A DNA stretch of 64,000 nt. Source: Branchiostoma floridae. Lineage: Eukaryota; Chordata; Leptocardii; Amphioxiformes; Branchiostomatidae. Position numbers and translations under genes: made by a program. Position 1 is the first letter of the stretch. Each line of letters starts with the position of its first letter. Shown piece by piece: positions 45,901 through 57,892 of the stretch. The notes beneath the pieces were generated by a model. That model ran no database searches, was not told where the DNA came from, and saw nothing but the letters and a program-made list of their open reading frames with translations. Location of the stretch: positions 8,250,676 to 8,314,675 of the forward strand of contig NC_049997.1 in assembly GCF_000003815.2 (NCBI RefSeq), read 5' to 3'.

Positions 45901-48650
45901 GAAAGTTCAAGAGTTTCAAATATACGTCGAGACAGAAAATGAGGGATAGAAGATAACAAAAGTGGCCAGAACATTGATAGAACACTTGCAGTGAATTCAA
46001 GATACATTGTACGAAATGGTACGAAAACAGCACGTACCTCTGTCCGGTTGTTGTGCTGAAGTAGGAAGTGTTCCATTCCGGGTACAGCTACCGCCTGGAC
46101 CTGTAGTGAGATCAAATAAGCAGGGCTCAAACACATTGATAGATCTTTCAACATCTTCAATTAGAAACGCTACAGAATTCAACACACAGCTTTATGGGGC
46201 ATCTTGACTCGAATACATCTCCGAATTGTAAACAAATCATACACTTGAGTTATAAAAAGTCGTATAGTTTATCATATTTCAGAACTTCAGTCCAAAGATG
46301 GTTTGTTTTGTAATCGGAAGACATACTTGACTTAACAAAAATGATAGATATTCAGATTTATGGTTTATTCTGAGAAAGGGAAATTAATTTGCTAGATTCA
46401 TAGCTTAAACTGGTTGATACACAAACATATCGAAGAAATACAAACATAAAACTGAAGTTCTGTTGTAGTAACAAGGAAAGCCGCTAGGACGCCCTTGACC
46501 TCCGCCTTCCCCAACACCTACACTCATACAAAATATCATTGCAATGCATTCCTACAACATTAGCATAACGTAATCTCCAAGCAGATCCACGGTGGCGTAA
46601 TATAGTATCCACGGTGGCGTAATATAGTATCTCCGGTGCCCGTTTGACTCCCTTTGGCCGGCTATACTCCTTGGCCAGCTTTGATACTATCTTATGGCAC
46701 CGTAGGATCTGCTTGGAGATTAAACATTACGTAAGTCCTAGGGATGGAGAAATCATGAGTAAACTTGGGTATTGTTTCCACACACTTCAAGACACAATAG
46801 CTCAAGGACAACTCACCTGTAGAGGGGCGGGGTCCAGCGGCATGTTCACTGGTTCACCTGACGTCCCGTACACGACAGTCACGTTCTCATTGGGGACGTC
46901 AAACCCCGGAAACCTTACGGCGTGAGCCAACGGAACCACTGGGGACCTGTTCGTCTCCTGTAGTACGTACTGTAGGGTGCGGATGTAGTCCATGGCGGCG
47001 TGCAGGGTGTCCACTTTACTCGGCTTACGGTTGGGAGGGAGGGAGGGCACCATACGCCGCAGTTTGGCGAACCCCGTGTTCAAGTTGCGTACTCTCTGGC
47101 GTTCACGGGCGTTAGCTTCGCGTCTCTGTTAATTAGGTCACGAGAAAAACAAACAAACAAATTTGTAAACAAATAGTTATACAACACACAGTATTAAAGA
47201 GAAATCAATCGAACAGTGTTCATTGAAATGATGTGCTGATTTCTGTCTTCCTTATTTTCTATCGATGATTTTGAAGCGATAAGAAAATGAAGAAATGGGC
47301 ATGTATGAACAATGATGAAATGCTTCAAATTGCATGGAATTTATCACAAGAAAAACAAGGGTAAGCATTTGTTCTGTGTTCATGTTTGAGAACAATAAAT
47401 GATATCAAAAAAGCCTTATAGCGGACTATTTCTTATGTAAGAGTATTATTTTCAGGTGTACCTAAAGTGTAGTGTAGTGTAGTGATGACAAGAGAAGAAG
47501 ATATGTATACCTTTGCTATAATGTCTTCCGGATCGTCATGACTTGACAGCGAACTACTGCCGCTAGACCGGCGGCGGCGTCGCACGATCGCCACAGGTAC
47601 TGGTAGAGAGCCGCCCTCCTTCCGCAAGACATCGCTGAGCAGCTCGGGCTTGGGCGTCGGGTACGTGACGGCAGCGGGCGGGCCTCGGAAAACGTGACGC
47701 CCGACGAAGTCCTCACCGACGTACGGTGGAGGGTTGGGGTCGTCCGGGGATGGAGTCAAGCGAGAGTCGTCATCTTTTTCTAAGAAGCTCTCGAGGTCAA
47801 CGCAAGCCGTGTTTGAAGGTGAAATGTCTTGTGTAAGATGTCCGGTTTTGTCGCCATCTTCTGGACCAAGATTCGGGATGGAAGGAACGGAGAGAAGAAA
47901 CCCTTGTCCTCGGAGGTAGCCGATGTCGTCGTTTTCAGGCGGCGGGGTAGGCACGGGGACCGGCCGGGCGTGATTGCTGACGTACGGGCTCTGCAGGGAG
48001 TGAGCGGCCACGGCAGGTCGCACGGACGGGACGGTACTGCACCTGGCCCCGAGGGTCGTGAAGGAACTCACGGTGTTCCCGCCGAGGAAAAACGACTGCC
48101 AAGGCACGCCGGGGTAAAATGGACGATATTGCGAGCAGTTGTCATAGTCCACTACTCCTCTTCCACAGGTAACGAAGTTACCATGATGGTGTGTGCTCGC
48201 AGGCGGTGGCTGGACGAACCCCTCCCCGACAAACGCATGACTATGCCTCGCTGGTTCTTCCTGCGTCTTTTCCACGTTGCAGAACTCCGCTGGAAACGGT
48301 TTGGGCTGGAAGCAGACATTTTGAGCCAGCTTCTCGGGAACGCCTGACGCAGTTGACGCAAGTTCTAAATGAGATCCCGATGTGATGTCCACAACTTGTA
48401 CCGGCTCTTCTGACACGCCACCTGCGCTACAAATTACGTCCATCTTCCAGCCGAGGAACTTCAGGTCAGGTTTTCTGCACACATGTTCGCTACTTCCAGA
48501 AATGCACCTCAACGACGATAGACTCAAGAATATTCCAGCCGTACGGCTGTTGCCAATCTTCGTTTCAAGTATGGCGCAAAAATCCAGAAGCGCTGCTGTC
48601 CTGCGCACCTGCGCCGAGAACTGCCGGCATCCAAACCATGACGTCATCAT
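42996..48650 (-). CDS. FIGLA: FIGLA/ASCL-like bHLH transcription factor (5 exons, up to 553 aa)
   Basis: Minus-strand exons 48650-47511, 47125-46817, 46100-46038, 44665-44596 and 43075-42996 join in frame, ending PAEVQPA-style before TAA. The bHLH starts exactly at exon 2: [20 protein letters not shown], then [20 protein letters not shown], then [15 protein letters not shown]. The 'LPxxRKPSKVD' loop and second helix are closest to FIGLA, the oocyte E-box factor. ASCL proteins have K-x-SKVETL there instead. The basic region fits E-box (CANNTG) binding as an E-protein heterodimer. Exon 1 gives a 380-residue Pro/Ser-rich extension ending in a basic-serine stretch ([12 protein letters not shown]). 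Vertebrate FIGLA is much shorter. The start is uncertain: ATG at 48650/48647 or the better-context ATG at 48443 (MDVICSAGG). Orthology is moderately sure, the bHLH call very sure. Confidence 0.85.
43090..44590. other. intron 4 of the FIGLA-like gene
   Basis: No further exon or element recognised in this intron. Confidence 0.55.
46571..46722. mobile_element. MITE copy 1, TAATCTCCAAGCAGATC termini
   Basis: A 152-bp element in intron 2 of the FIGLA-like gene with perfect inverted termini TAATCTCCAAGCAGATCC/GGATCTGCTTGGAGATTA. It contains a 22-bp tandem duplication (CCACGGTGGCGTAATATAGT type) near its left end. The same termini bound 61189-61301. Confidence 0.85.
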
Positions 48651-48699
48651 GTCGAACACCTGCACCGCTATATGATGTAATTACGTCATTAATCTAATT

Positions 48700-49425
48700 A
48701 TGATACGCCTGTAGCTTTTCGCGTGGCGCTCTTTATCATAAACATTACCATATTGCCTGCTTGCTTGGATGAATCTTCTTCTTTTATCCCTATCCCGAGC
48801 GTATTTCCTATTTATTTGTGATGACCTTTAAGATATGGTTCTGTACCGCAACATACATATTTTTATGGTACTTTATATGATGTAAGTTTATTGAGGCTGA
48901 CCAAAATGCAATCATGATGGTCATTAAGTTTACTGTATACATATATGGTTCTCCTGTCGATTCGACAGATGAGCAGGTAGACAGGCATGTACCTGTTTTG
49001 CCTGACCTGCACATGACTTTTTTTTAATGGTGAAGGAGGGGTGTGCAATTCCTTCTCCACCCTCTCGTCTACTGGAGCACTAAGTCTCACAGGGACAGAA
49101 CTGTATGACACGTGTGAGACGGCTTACTGTACTGCTAAGTTTACTGTAGGACCTTTGAAGCACTATTGAATCTTAATCATTTCTTTTATGTAAGAAAAAG
49201 TACAGTGTTGTCTCTAGAGTTGTAGCTACTTTTTGTCATGAGAGGAGTCTGGTGGAGGCCATTGTTTACGTGTGTCGGAATGGACACGACCGGTACCGTG
49301 TTGTTTACACGGTGTTGCGTGGCAGGGTACACCCCGCTACTGTTTCCCTGGTCAGATAACAGAGATTTGGATCACTGACACAGTCCCACAAACCACACCG
49401 TACAATGGGCGGGCAGGGCGCGGCA
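48700..49425. other. 5' flank of the FIGLA-like gene
   Basis: No gene seen. A small hairpin CTGTCGA-T-TCGACAG lies at about 48955-48970, beside several CAGGT/ACCTG motifs. Confidence 0.45.
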
Positions 49426-49429
49426 CGTG

Positions 49430-50910
49430 CCGCTGCTACATGACAGGAAAACAGACGACAAGAACGGGGCAGGGCCTCTATTTGTGAGAAAAACGGGCGA
49501 CAACTACGAAGCAAGACGACATAACGTTCTTTATAAGAAAAACAGACGACAAGAACGGAGCAGGGCCTCTATTTGTGAGAAAAACAGACGACTAGCTATA
49601 GTACGAAGCAAGGCCTCTTTTAGAAAAACAAATGACTAGAACGAAGTTAGGCCTCTATCTATGAGAAAAACAGACGACACTTAAAGTACGAATGGGGGCA
49701 TCTATTTGTGAGAATAACGGACGACATAACGCATTACTTGAGGAAAACATACGACCTTGGTCTCTGCGAGGAAAACAGATGACAAGAACGGAGAAGGGCC
49801 TCTATTTGTGAGAAAAACGTGCGACAAGTACGAAGAAAGACGACATAACGTATTACTTGAGGAAAACATACGTTCTTTATGAGAAAAACAGACGACAAGA
49901 ACGGAGCAGGGCCTCTATTTGTGAGGAAAAAGGACGACAAGTACGAAGCAAGACGACATAACGTATTACTTGACGTTCTTTATGAGAAAAACAGACGACA
50001 AGAACGGAGCAGGGCCTCTATTTGTGAGAAAACGGGCGACAAGTACGAAGCAAGACGACATAACGTATTACTTGACGTTCTTTATGAGAAAAACAGACGA
50101 CAAGAACGGAGCAGGGCCTCTATTTGTGAGGAAAAAGGACGACAAGTACGAAGCAAGACGACATAACTTATTACTTGATGAAAACATACGTTCTTTATGA
50201 GAAAAACAGACGACAAGAACGGAGCAGGGCCTCTATTTGTGAGGAAAAAGGACGACAAGTACGAAGCAAGACGACATAACGTATTACTTGACGTTCTTTA
50301 TGAGAAAAACAGACGACAAGAACGGAGCAGGGCCTCTATTTGTGAGAAAACGGGCGACAAGTACGAAGCAAGACGACATAACGTATTACTTGACGTTCTT
50401 TATGAGAAAAACAGACGACAAGAACGGAGCAGGGCCTCTATTTGTGAGGAAAAAGGACGACAAGTACGAAGCAAGACGACATAACTTATTACTTGATGAA
50501 AACATACGTTCTTTATGAGAAAAACAGACGACAAGAACGGAGCAGGGCCTCTATTTGTGAGGAAAAAGGACGACAAGTACGAAGCAAGACGACATAACGT
50601 ATTACTTGACGTTCTTTATGAGAAAAACAGACGACAAGAACGGAGCAGGGCCTCTATTTGTGAGAAAACGGGCGACAAGTACGAAGCAAGACGACATAAC
50701 GTATTACTTGACGTTCTTTATGAGAAAAACAGACGACAAGAACGGAGCAGGGCCTCTATTTGTGAGGAAAAAGGACGACAAGTACGAAGCAAGACGACAT
50801 AACGTATTACTTGACGTTCTTTATGAGAAAAACAGACGACAAGAACGGAGCAGGGCCTCTATTTGTGAGAAAACGGGCGACAAGTACACACAAGTCAAAT
50901 ATTGGTCTCT
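49430..50910 (+). repeat. satellite array with 318-bp higher-order period
   Basis: The array is built from ~102-113-bp monomers, each containing AAAACAGACGACAAGAACGG, then GCAGGGCCTCTATTTGTGAG, then GACGACAAGTACGAAGCAAG, then CATAACGTATTACTTG. From 49879 on, three monomers (103+102+113) form a 318-bp unit repeated nearly exactly at 49879, 50197 and 50515. The left part, 49430-49870, is degenerate. The period is a multiple of three, so open frames of 95 codons recur, but I regard these as a by-product of the repeat. Confidence 0.95.
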
Positions 50911-52499
50911 GTGACGGAAACAGACGACATAACGCATTACTTACTTACAAACAATGTTTCTATCAGTGATGAAAACAGATGATAAGCGTAAACTACAAAA
51001 ATGGCGTCGTCGTTATATGCTACTGACTGAACTTGTCTTTCATAACTAACATAAGATTTGTTCAAGTAGGACTACACATGTAAAAGATAAGAAAAACACT
51101 AACTGATTCTGAAAAAAAAAGTTTTGATAAGAAGATTCGAAAAGAAGTAAAACTAATTGAAGAAAATCTTTTGCAAAATACACGTATTACATGACTCAAA
51201 GAGAAGACTTACTCCCTTTGAATTATAAATCGTTCTTGGACGTGCACAATGTATTTCTATTGAGTTAGTCCCAAGAATGCTTGCTGATACTTACTTAGTC
51301 TATCCAGTTCATACATGTACAGTTACACACTACATCTGATCCGTCCCAAACTAACATATTACACGGTGGCTGAACATGTGTAACTCCAGTCGACCCATTA
51401 GCCTTGTACCGGGAGAAACCATTGTGCAAGGGAGGAGGGGTACCTGAGGCAACCAGTCATGGCGCCAGAGAACGCGCTACAGGGCGCCACATGGAGAGGA
51501 ACAGGAGAAGAAAAGTCAATGACTTGTGACAAGGAGGATTCTACTGCTTCTTATGTTGCTTAAGATGGGCCTTTATGTCACCATCTCAAATGACGAATGC
51601 AGTCCCTAATACCCCTGTCACATCATCAACGATCTTTCGGCGTATCGACGGAAGATCGGCCATATTTAGGATCGACAGAGGGTTGCACGTATTTTTCACC
51701 TGAAAACCGTCCCTGTCACATATAAGCCATACTTTGTACCTTGTACAATTGTTGTGCAATACAGTCAGTATCATACGTCCTCGTAATTTAGAGCTCGCAG
51801 ACTCGTCGTCCGATCAATTTTCGCTACATGTGAGGGGGGTATAACAATTGCAACACGTCCGAGCCGGGGCCGACTCAGGATAACATCCCATACTCAAGGG
51901 ACTCCTCTGCAAAGAATGTACTGAAAATATTCACATCAATCAGTTACCAAATTTGATATCATCAAAATCTGAAAGGCAAGTATTTCCAAATATGAATAAA
52001 CGCGTGATAGAAACGGGAAGCTGGGACACTGTAAAGACTTTGCCTCCCAACGTCTGCTCTAACGTTACCTTAAAAAACCTTCTGTAGTATACACTTTTGT
52101 TCTACTCCGCTAGAGGCCGCTTCGTTTTGTCTGCACCAGGTGTTGCAGATGGCATGCATCATGGCAATTGATATTTTGTACCAACTACTTGTTAGATGTT
52201 TGGATAAAGTTACAATTGTTGCTGCGAAATGTATTGATTATCGTATTTCTGCACCTATACGGTATTTCGACGAGTTGCTAATGTTCGCAACAGCAGGACG
52301 CTTGTTTTCGTGAGTTTGTATGATGACGTCATTGTCAGACGACAGGGCCACATGTTTCAAGGCAAGAAAGTCGACATTTTCTGCGTCGTTAGCGTCAGCT
52401 TGTTAGGTATACGTCATATATGTCATCAGATTTAACGGTTTAGTATTGAAAGTCTATTTACAACTAAATATGTGAGGTACTTAAACTTGCATACACGTT
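50911..52499. other. intergenic
   Basis: No gene supported apart from the MITE at 51610-51841. Confidence 0.5.
51610..51841. mobile_element. Harbinger-like MITE
   Basis: The termini TACCCCTGTCACAT and ATGTGAGGGGGGTA are near-perfect inverted repeats and are flanked on both sides by TAA (51607-51609, 51842-51844). A 3-bp TAA/TWA duplication is typical of PIF/Harbinger. CCCTGTCACAT also occurs internally at about 51710. Confidence 0.6.
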
Positions 52500-52599
52500 N
52501 NNNNNNNNNNNNNNNNNNNNNNNNNNNNNNNNNNNNNNNNNNNNNNNNNNNNNNNNNNNNNNNNNNNNNNNNNNNNNNNNNNNNNNNNNNNNNNNNNNN
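52500..52599. other. assembly gap (100 N)
   Basis: Run of N directly before the first visible exon of the sulfotransferase gene. It may hide its start codon. Confidence 1.
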
Positions 52600-52600
52600 G

Positions 52601-55600
52601 AGAAGATTGCTAACGTGTGGATTTGCCATGGGCGTCTCTACTACACTGTTGTTATTCACAGTTCACCAATCGTATGTGCAAAACGTGTCCTACGCGAACT
52701 CCTGGCGACAAAACGACAGATTTCTAGCCAACCTGCCTACAAACAACACCTTTAGGTGAGACAATTCTTCTTGTATTGACAATGACATATATTGCATATC
52801 CATACCCAACGTTAATATGGATGCCTGCAGGCCGATTTGAGCTTCTCATGAATAAACAAAGGTTCAAACTAACAAAACAGGAGGTAAATGCATTCAGTTA
52901 GATAACTTGATATAAGTAGACGTGCAGAAAGAAATCTTAACCTGAATAGTCTCTTGAGAACATACAATGTGGCCTGCCTGTATGTAAAATCTATAATCAA
53001 AATGTTATAGTTATTCATGTGTTTGTCTTTCTTCAAACCGCTTTTTGTACTGAAATAACGCAGGATAAAGTTTGTTTGTTAATTTGTTAACACCATTTAC
53101 ATGTATCCACCCATAGTTTTGAGTTTGTTGTTTTTGTACACATCGTGAACGGAATGCACAATCCAAACATGGTAGTAGAAGGGGCATTGACCTTAAAGTA
53201 TCTCGTGACGTCACGTAGTAGTTACCCTCAGAGGACACTAGGGTTAAAAATCGCGAACTGCCGTGAAAAGGCAATTTTCTGTTATTTTGTAATCTTCTTC
53301 GCATGCACTCTAATATCACTTTTCTTCTTAAGGAGAAAAGACGAGGAGACTTTTTCAACTACTTGTGTCCCACAGAAGAAATTCGTCTTTATAAGGACAC
53401 ACAAGACAGGCAGTACCACAACAATCAACATCTTCCAGCGTTACGCCATTTACAACAAACTGAAGGTACTGATGCCTGTGGGACCAGGAATACTCAGTTG
53501 GCCGTTCCCCCCAGAAGAAAATGAGTACGTCCACACGCCGGACGAAAAATACGACGCACTTGTGCATCATTTTGTGTACAACAAGACGTGGCTACAGAGC
53601 AAGTTTCCTCCGGAGACAAAGTATATATGTAAGTGATGATACACAACATGTTGCAGGTTTTCTGGGGTATAAGAATTCCTCAATATGCCATATTTGATAA
53701 GCAACTCAAATATGGCATCTCAAAAAGAGCATTACGTGAGGTGGCTGAGCTTGAAATGAGTTTCTCGTACGTTTTACTTGGAGAGGAAAAGAAAGACGCT
53801 GCTGTTCTTATCGCAATATAAGTATTTATGAATGCACGTGAATGCAGTAGAAGCCAGTGAATTGCAAGGTGGATAACTGCACACTTCTGTTAATCGCACG
53901 GAACCCCAAAGTCCCGCAGTGATGCGTTCCAGATGAATTACTTCGCTTTGTTGCACCATCCGGATAATTGCACAAAACGTGTTGGCAAATCAAGAGTGTA
54001 ATTAAACGTATTTTCTTTAACATATTGATGACGCATCATATCATTCTTTTCCAGCTATAATAAGACAACCATTCAGTCATCTCAAGTCTCAGATTAATTA
54101 CTTCCACCTCCCAAAGGCCCTTGGCATACAGCATACTAAGAATCCAGTGAAAAAGTTCCTGAAGGACCCCTGGCGGTACAGGAACGGGTCTGAGACATTC
54201 TTCCCTCACGTGAACATCACGTGGGACGGGACCAGGAACCCCATGACCTTTGATATGGGGTGGCCGGCCGAGAGGGCAGATGATGAAGTAAGTGATCATG
54301 AATAACTTGTAACAAAAATACAGAGATGCAATTTCGTAACTCACCGTCTAATTAGAAAACTTATCAGGAGAAAGAGGTAGTTAAGAACACCGAAAGACAT
54401 ACTAGTAGAACATGTGCCGAATTCGAAGTGCAACATGGTGTCAGAAGTGGGATGCGATCAAGGTCCTTCATTGGAGTTGTATGTTAACCTTACAAACAAA
54501 TTCTAGGTCACAGCATCATACGAGTGCTTTTCCTACTTGTCTTGTAACGAGCTTTTCCGTGTGTTTTTTTTTGCGAACCAGGAGGAAGCTCGCAAGTACA
54601 TCAGTCAGTTAGACGCTGACTTCACTCTCGTGATGATCCTAGAACATTTGGACGAATCTGTCGTTCTTCTGAGGCGTTTGATGTGCTGGGAACTCCGAGA
54701 CGTTTTGTTTTACTCTAAGAGTAAAAACTCGCGCCCTTACTTGTACAAGACGTACATGGCATCAGCAACAGAATTGGAGAACCACCGTAGCTGGAGCGCC
54801 GTGGATTATTTGCTGTACAACACGTTCAACAACTCACTATGGCGAAAAATCAACGCCCAGGTAACCGAAATACAAGAATACGCCAAATAGAAATTACTCA
54901 AACAACTGAATGTAATCAATAATCTTTAGTAATTTTAGAAACGGTCAGACGTTTCAGATGCCATCCGTTATCTTCGTTAGTGTCACTGTCACTGTACTGA
55001 CGAAAGATAACGGTTGCTTGAGCACTTATTAATTGCTATATTGTTACCTGGATGTCTAACCTTTATCGACGTAGGTTTAAATAATGTTTTTGGTACTTTT
55101 ATAAGCTTGCAAAATTGTGGTCTATTGTTTTTGGATTATAAGTGGTTGGACATCGGACAAAATTTATCCAGTTTAGAAAACACACGAGTTAGAGATATTA
55201 CAAACGAAATTTATGACAAAACAAAACTGTAATCTTGCTCTTTCCTATGGCCTGCCAACCTCTAGCAACTTACGAATAAGAGTCAATGTGCTTTTCCGAT
55301 TTGTATATTCTGAAAACTTACTTTTTCACCATACAGGGTCCAGATTTTTATGACGAGTTGAAATATTTCAAATACATCAAGAATGACGTCAGTGAATTTT
55401 GCATGAGGACAATGAAAGGTCAAAGTGAAGGCAAACAAACAAAGGTCATAACCGCATCCAAATGGAATTCTGAATTTGAAGTGGACAAGGATTACTGCTG
55501 GAAAATAACAAGAGCAAAGGTATGTACTAAATAGATATTTGTAACTTTATTTGCATTTGCATGGAATTAATCAAAGGCTGTTTATAATATTATTGGAAAA

Positions 55601-55975
55601 TGAATCAAAACAACTGCGGTTCGAAACAAAACCGCTAGATCTTTGATCTTGTTTTTTTTTTAAACTGATACGGAAAACAAAAGTTGCAAACTTGAAGAAG
55701 CACTTTCTTACAAGAAACAGGTTTATTTAAGGATGTATTTACTTACCGCTTGGTTCTTATGTTTTGATTTACAGGCATATGACCTTGACTTGGAGATAAG
55801 AGGACGAGGGTATACCAAAGAAGAGATGAGATTTAGCGTTATGACTCTAACATTTAACTACAGGCTTTTACACTTGGGACTGCCAACATTTAAAAATATA
55901 GGGGAGGCCAGTGCCGCTGGTATTAAGGGTTCATTATTTAGAAAACGAGAACGCCATAATACAGCGCTTGGTTAA
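52601..55975 (+). CDS. galactose-3-O-sulfotransferase-like Golgi enzyme (6 visible exons, 5' end at gap)
   Basis: Exons 52601-52755, 53333-53628, 54055-54287, 54582-54860, 55337-55519 and 55775-55975 join in frame (about 448 residues). The family is Gal3ST (PF06990). Exon 1 gives a type II anchor with two arginines before LLTCGFAMGVSTTLLLFTV. The 5'-phosphosulfate loop is FVFIRTHKTGSTT, and the 3'-phosphate site is IIRQPFSHLKS. Later come FHLPKALG, DADFTLVMILEHLDESVVLL and MCWELRDVLFY, all in family order. It should transfer sulfate from PAPS to the 3-OH of galactose on glycolipid or glycan in the Golgi lumen. The length is close to human Gal3ST1 (423). If nothing precedes exon 1, ATG 52628 could be the start. 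A second possible N-terminus lies at 53145 (see findings). Substrate class is not resolved. Confidence 0.9.
54965..55013. repeat. inverted repeat in intron of the sulfotransferase gene
   Basis: CCGTTATCTTCGTTAGT pairs with ACTGACGAAAGATAACGG around a short GTCACTGTCACT centre. It may be a small MITE relic. Confidence 0.6.
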
Positions 55976-56066
55976 CACATATTAAGTCATACCACGGTTC
56001 TTATCATGGCGTGCGGATAGTTTAGAATTTTCAAGATGTATTTTGATGTGCATCACATCTTTGCTC

Positions 56067-56072
56067 AATAAA
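56067..56072 (+). terminator. polyadenylation signal AATAAA
   Basis: Canonical AATAAA 92 bp after the sulfotransferase stop codon, with good spacing for the 3' end. Confidence 0.75.
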
Positions 56073-56114
56073 ATAACTTAATTTTGTCTTTATATGAATG
56101 CATGGACGGCGTTT

Positions 56115-56215
56115 TAGGCCCCAACATCTCCAACCATGACCCGCTAGGACCTAATGAGAAGGCCGTGGCCTGGCTGCAGTACTGGCACGGAACGATAGGA
56201 TGATGATGTGGCTCA
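56115..56215 (+). mobile_element. LINE 3' end, plus strand
   Basis: A frame ends LGPNEKAVAWLQYWHGTIG then stop, followed by TGATGATG. The intron copy at 36093-36165 has the same ending on the opposite strand. Confidence 0.55.
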
Positions 56216-56499
56216 TAGCTATACGAGTATCGCATATTGTGATGATTGCTTTCGTGTTGTTGCAACATATTTTGCCATGCATGTACAGCTGTCGATCAGT
56301 GAAATTGGTTCTATAATAAAGTGCCTCAACAAATGATAGAAAAAAATTCCACTCATTAGGATGTGCTTATTTCATTATTCTTTTCTTCACTAATTTTGTA
56401 CTTATGATTTTCTGTTATCACATATCTTTTATCAATATATGCAGTCGATTATTCTGGTATTCTGTGAATATTAGACACCTAGGACTAAAGAACTGCCCA

Positions 56500-56590
56500 A
56501 GGCTATGGAGGATAGGGAAGGATGGAGGAAGAGAGTCATGGCCATCCGTGCAACCAGCACGCCTGGATAGGATAGGATAGGACATTAATT
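56500..56590 (+). mobile_element. second LINE 3' end with GGATA tail
   Basis: A frame reads MEDREGWRKRVMAIRATSTPG then stop, followed by GGATAGGATAGGATAGG. The D-R-x-x-W-R-x-x-V pattern near a stop followed by a short-repeat tail is typical of non-LTR reverse transcriptase ends. Confidence 0.55.
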
Positions 56591-56599
56591 GTAAGGCTA

Positions 56600-57890
56600 G
56601 ATCGGCTGCCTACTTGTTACAAAGATTCATACAAGATAGATGAAAGAAATAAACGAAAGAAGCTCACGTAATGTGGCTCAGACAAACATTATGGAGATAT
56701 CCCCACTACGTTTGTTGCTTTGAGATCGTTTTGTTCGAATTCTGTTTCAATAGGAACTTGAGGACCGAAATATATATTTAGCTACGTTGTTTTCGCATTT
56801 CTTTAAGTGACGCTTGTACATACATTGTAAATGTCATAAAACTGCTATTGTATAATAGATAACCCAATTCATTCTACGTGGTTCACCCCGTGATATAAAG
56901 AGGCTATGTATTTGGCATCAACGGCTTATGTCAATATATTCTATGCAAGCTTCGGCGAGAGTCCGCTTTCTATTGAAGTCAATCTTTCCCATAAAAGGGA
57001 TAACGTTTACCGATGACTAGTCAGAATCGAGATTGATACATGTGGTTCTATGTACATCATTAGAAGAGAAGCAAATTAATACTTTGATACACACCGCTTA
57101 CACTGTAAACAACGGGATTTAAACGCCTGAATGGATCATAATCGTTTCAATGTATCAATTCGTCCGTCTATTTCAGGATACGCCTAGGAATAATTGGCAT
57201 TTGGGATCAAGAAAAGGTGGTCTTTACTTGAGGGACTCTAGAATGCAGAAAGAAGCTCAAATATTTTCCGAGCGCTAACCTAACACACAAAAAAGAGGAA
57301 AGTCAAATATAGTTTCTTGCCCTTTTGCAAATCGCTATTCAATAGGACGGAGAGTAGCAAATATTTGAAGTGATTTTGGGTGGCAAACGCGTCAACGTAA
57401 AGAACAAAACAAACAGGTACTTCAACACGACCGTTAGGTAACGACTGTATCAGGATTTCCAGCGTTTGATAGAAGATGTAAAATAATGGAAAATTTACAA
57501 AAATTATGCGAAATTGATAAAGGAATGATTATAAACTTTTGATACCTTTTAATCTTCAGTGGGTTGCCCTCTAGATCTCCCCAATGTTGTACAATTTTGT
57601 TTGCCCAAAATTCATCAGACTACCAGTAATACTTTTCTCGATTAAATAGTTTGAAATATTAATGGTAACGACAGGAATCACAACATCAACTATTGTCTTA
57701 TTTGACTAATGAAAATGTACCTTATTACTTCTTTATCTCTTTTCTTTTTATCACCTTTAATTTGCTTTCAGACAGACAAGGACAATGTGGCACTGCACAC
57801 AAGTTTAGTAACTTACTAGCTGTACCACAAAGTACAGAGGGAAGGTAAAGGTAGTATTTTACCTCCCCGACCGAAGTCAGGTAGTACAGG
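56600..57890. other. intergenic
   Basis: AT-rich and without supported genes. Confidence 0.5.
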
Positions 57891-57892
57891 TA

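Noticed and set aside
47829..48347. 172-codon plus-strand frame
   Set aside because: Shadow of the large FIGLA-like exon on the other strand.
49430..50910. CRISPR-like array
   Set aside because: Eukaryotic context. Units are ~100 bp contiguous monomers without unique spacers.
49879..50914. Repeated ~95-codon frames in the satellite
   Set aside because: Generated by the repeat unit length being divisible by three. The protein is Lys/Arg-rich low complexity with no start or splice signal of its own.
53303..53524. 73-codon frame overlapping the sulfotransferase exon
   Set aside because: Out-of-frame shadow of a well-supported Gal3ST exon.
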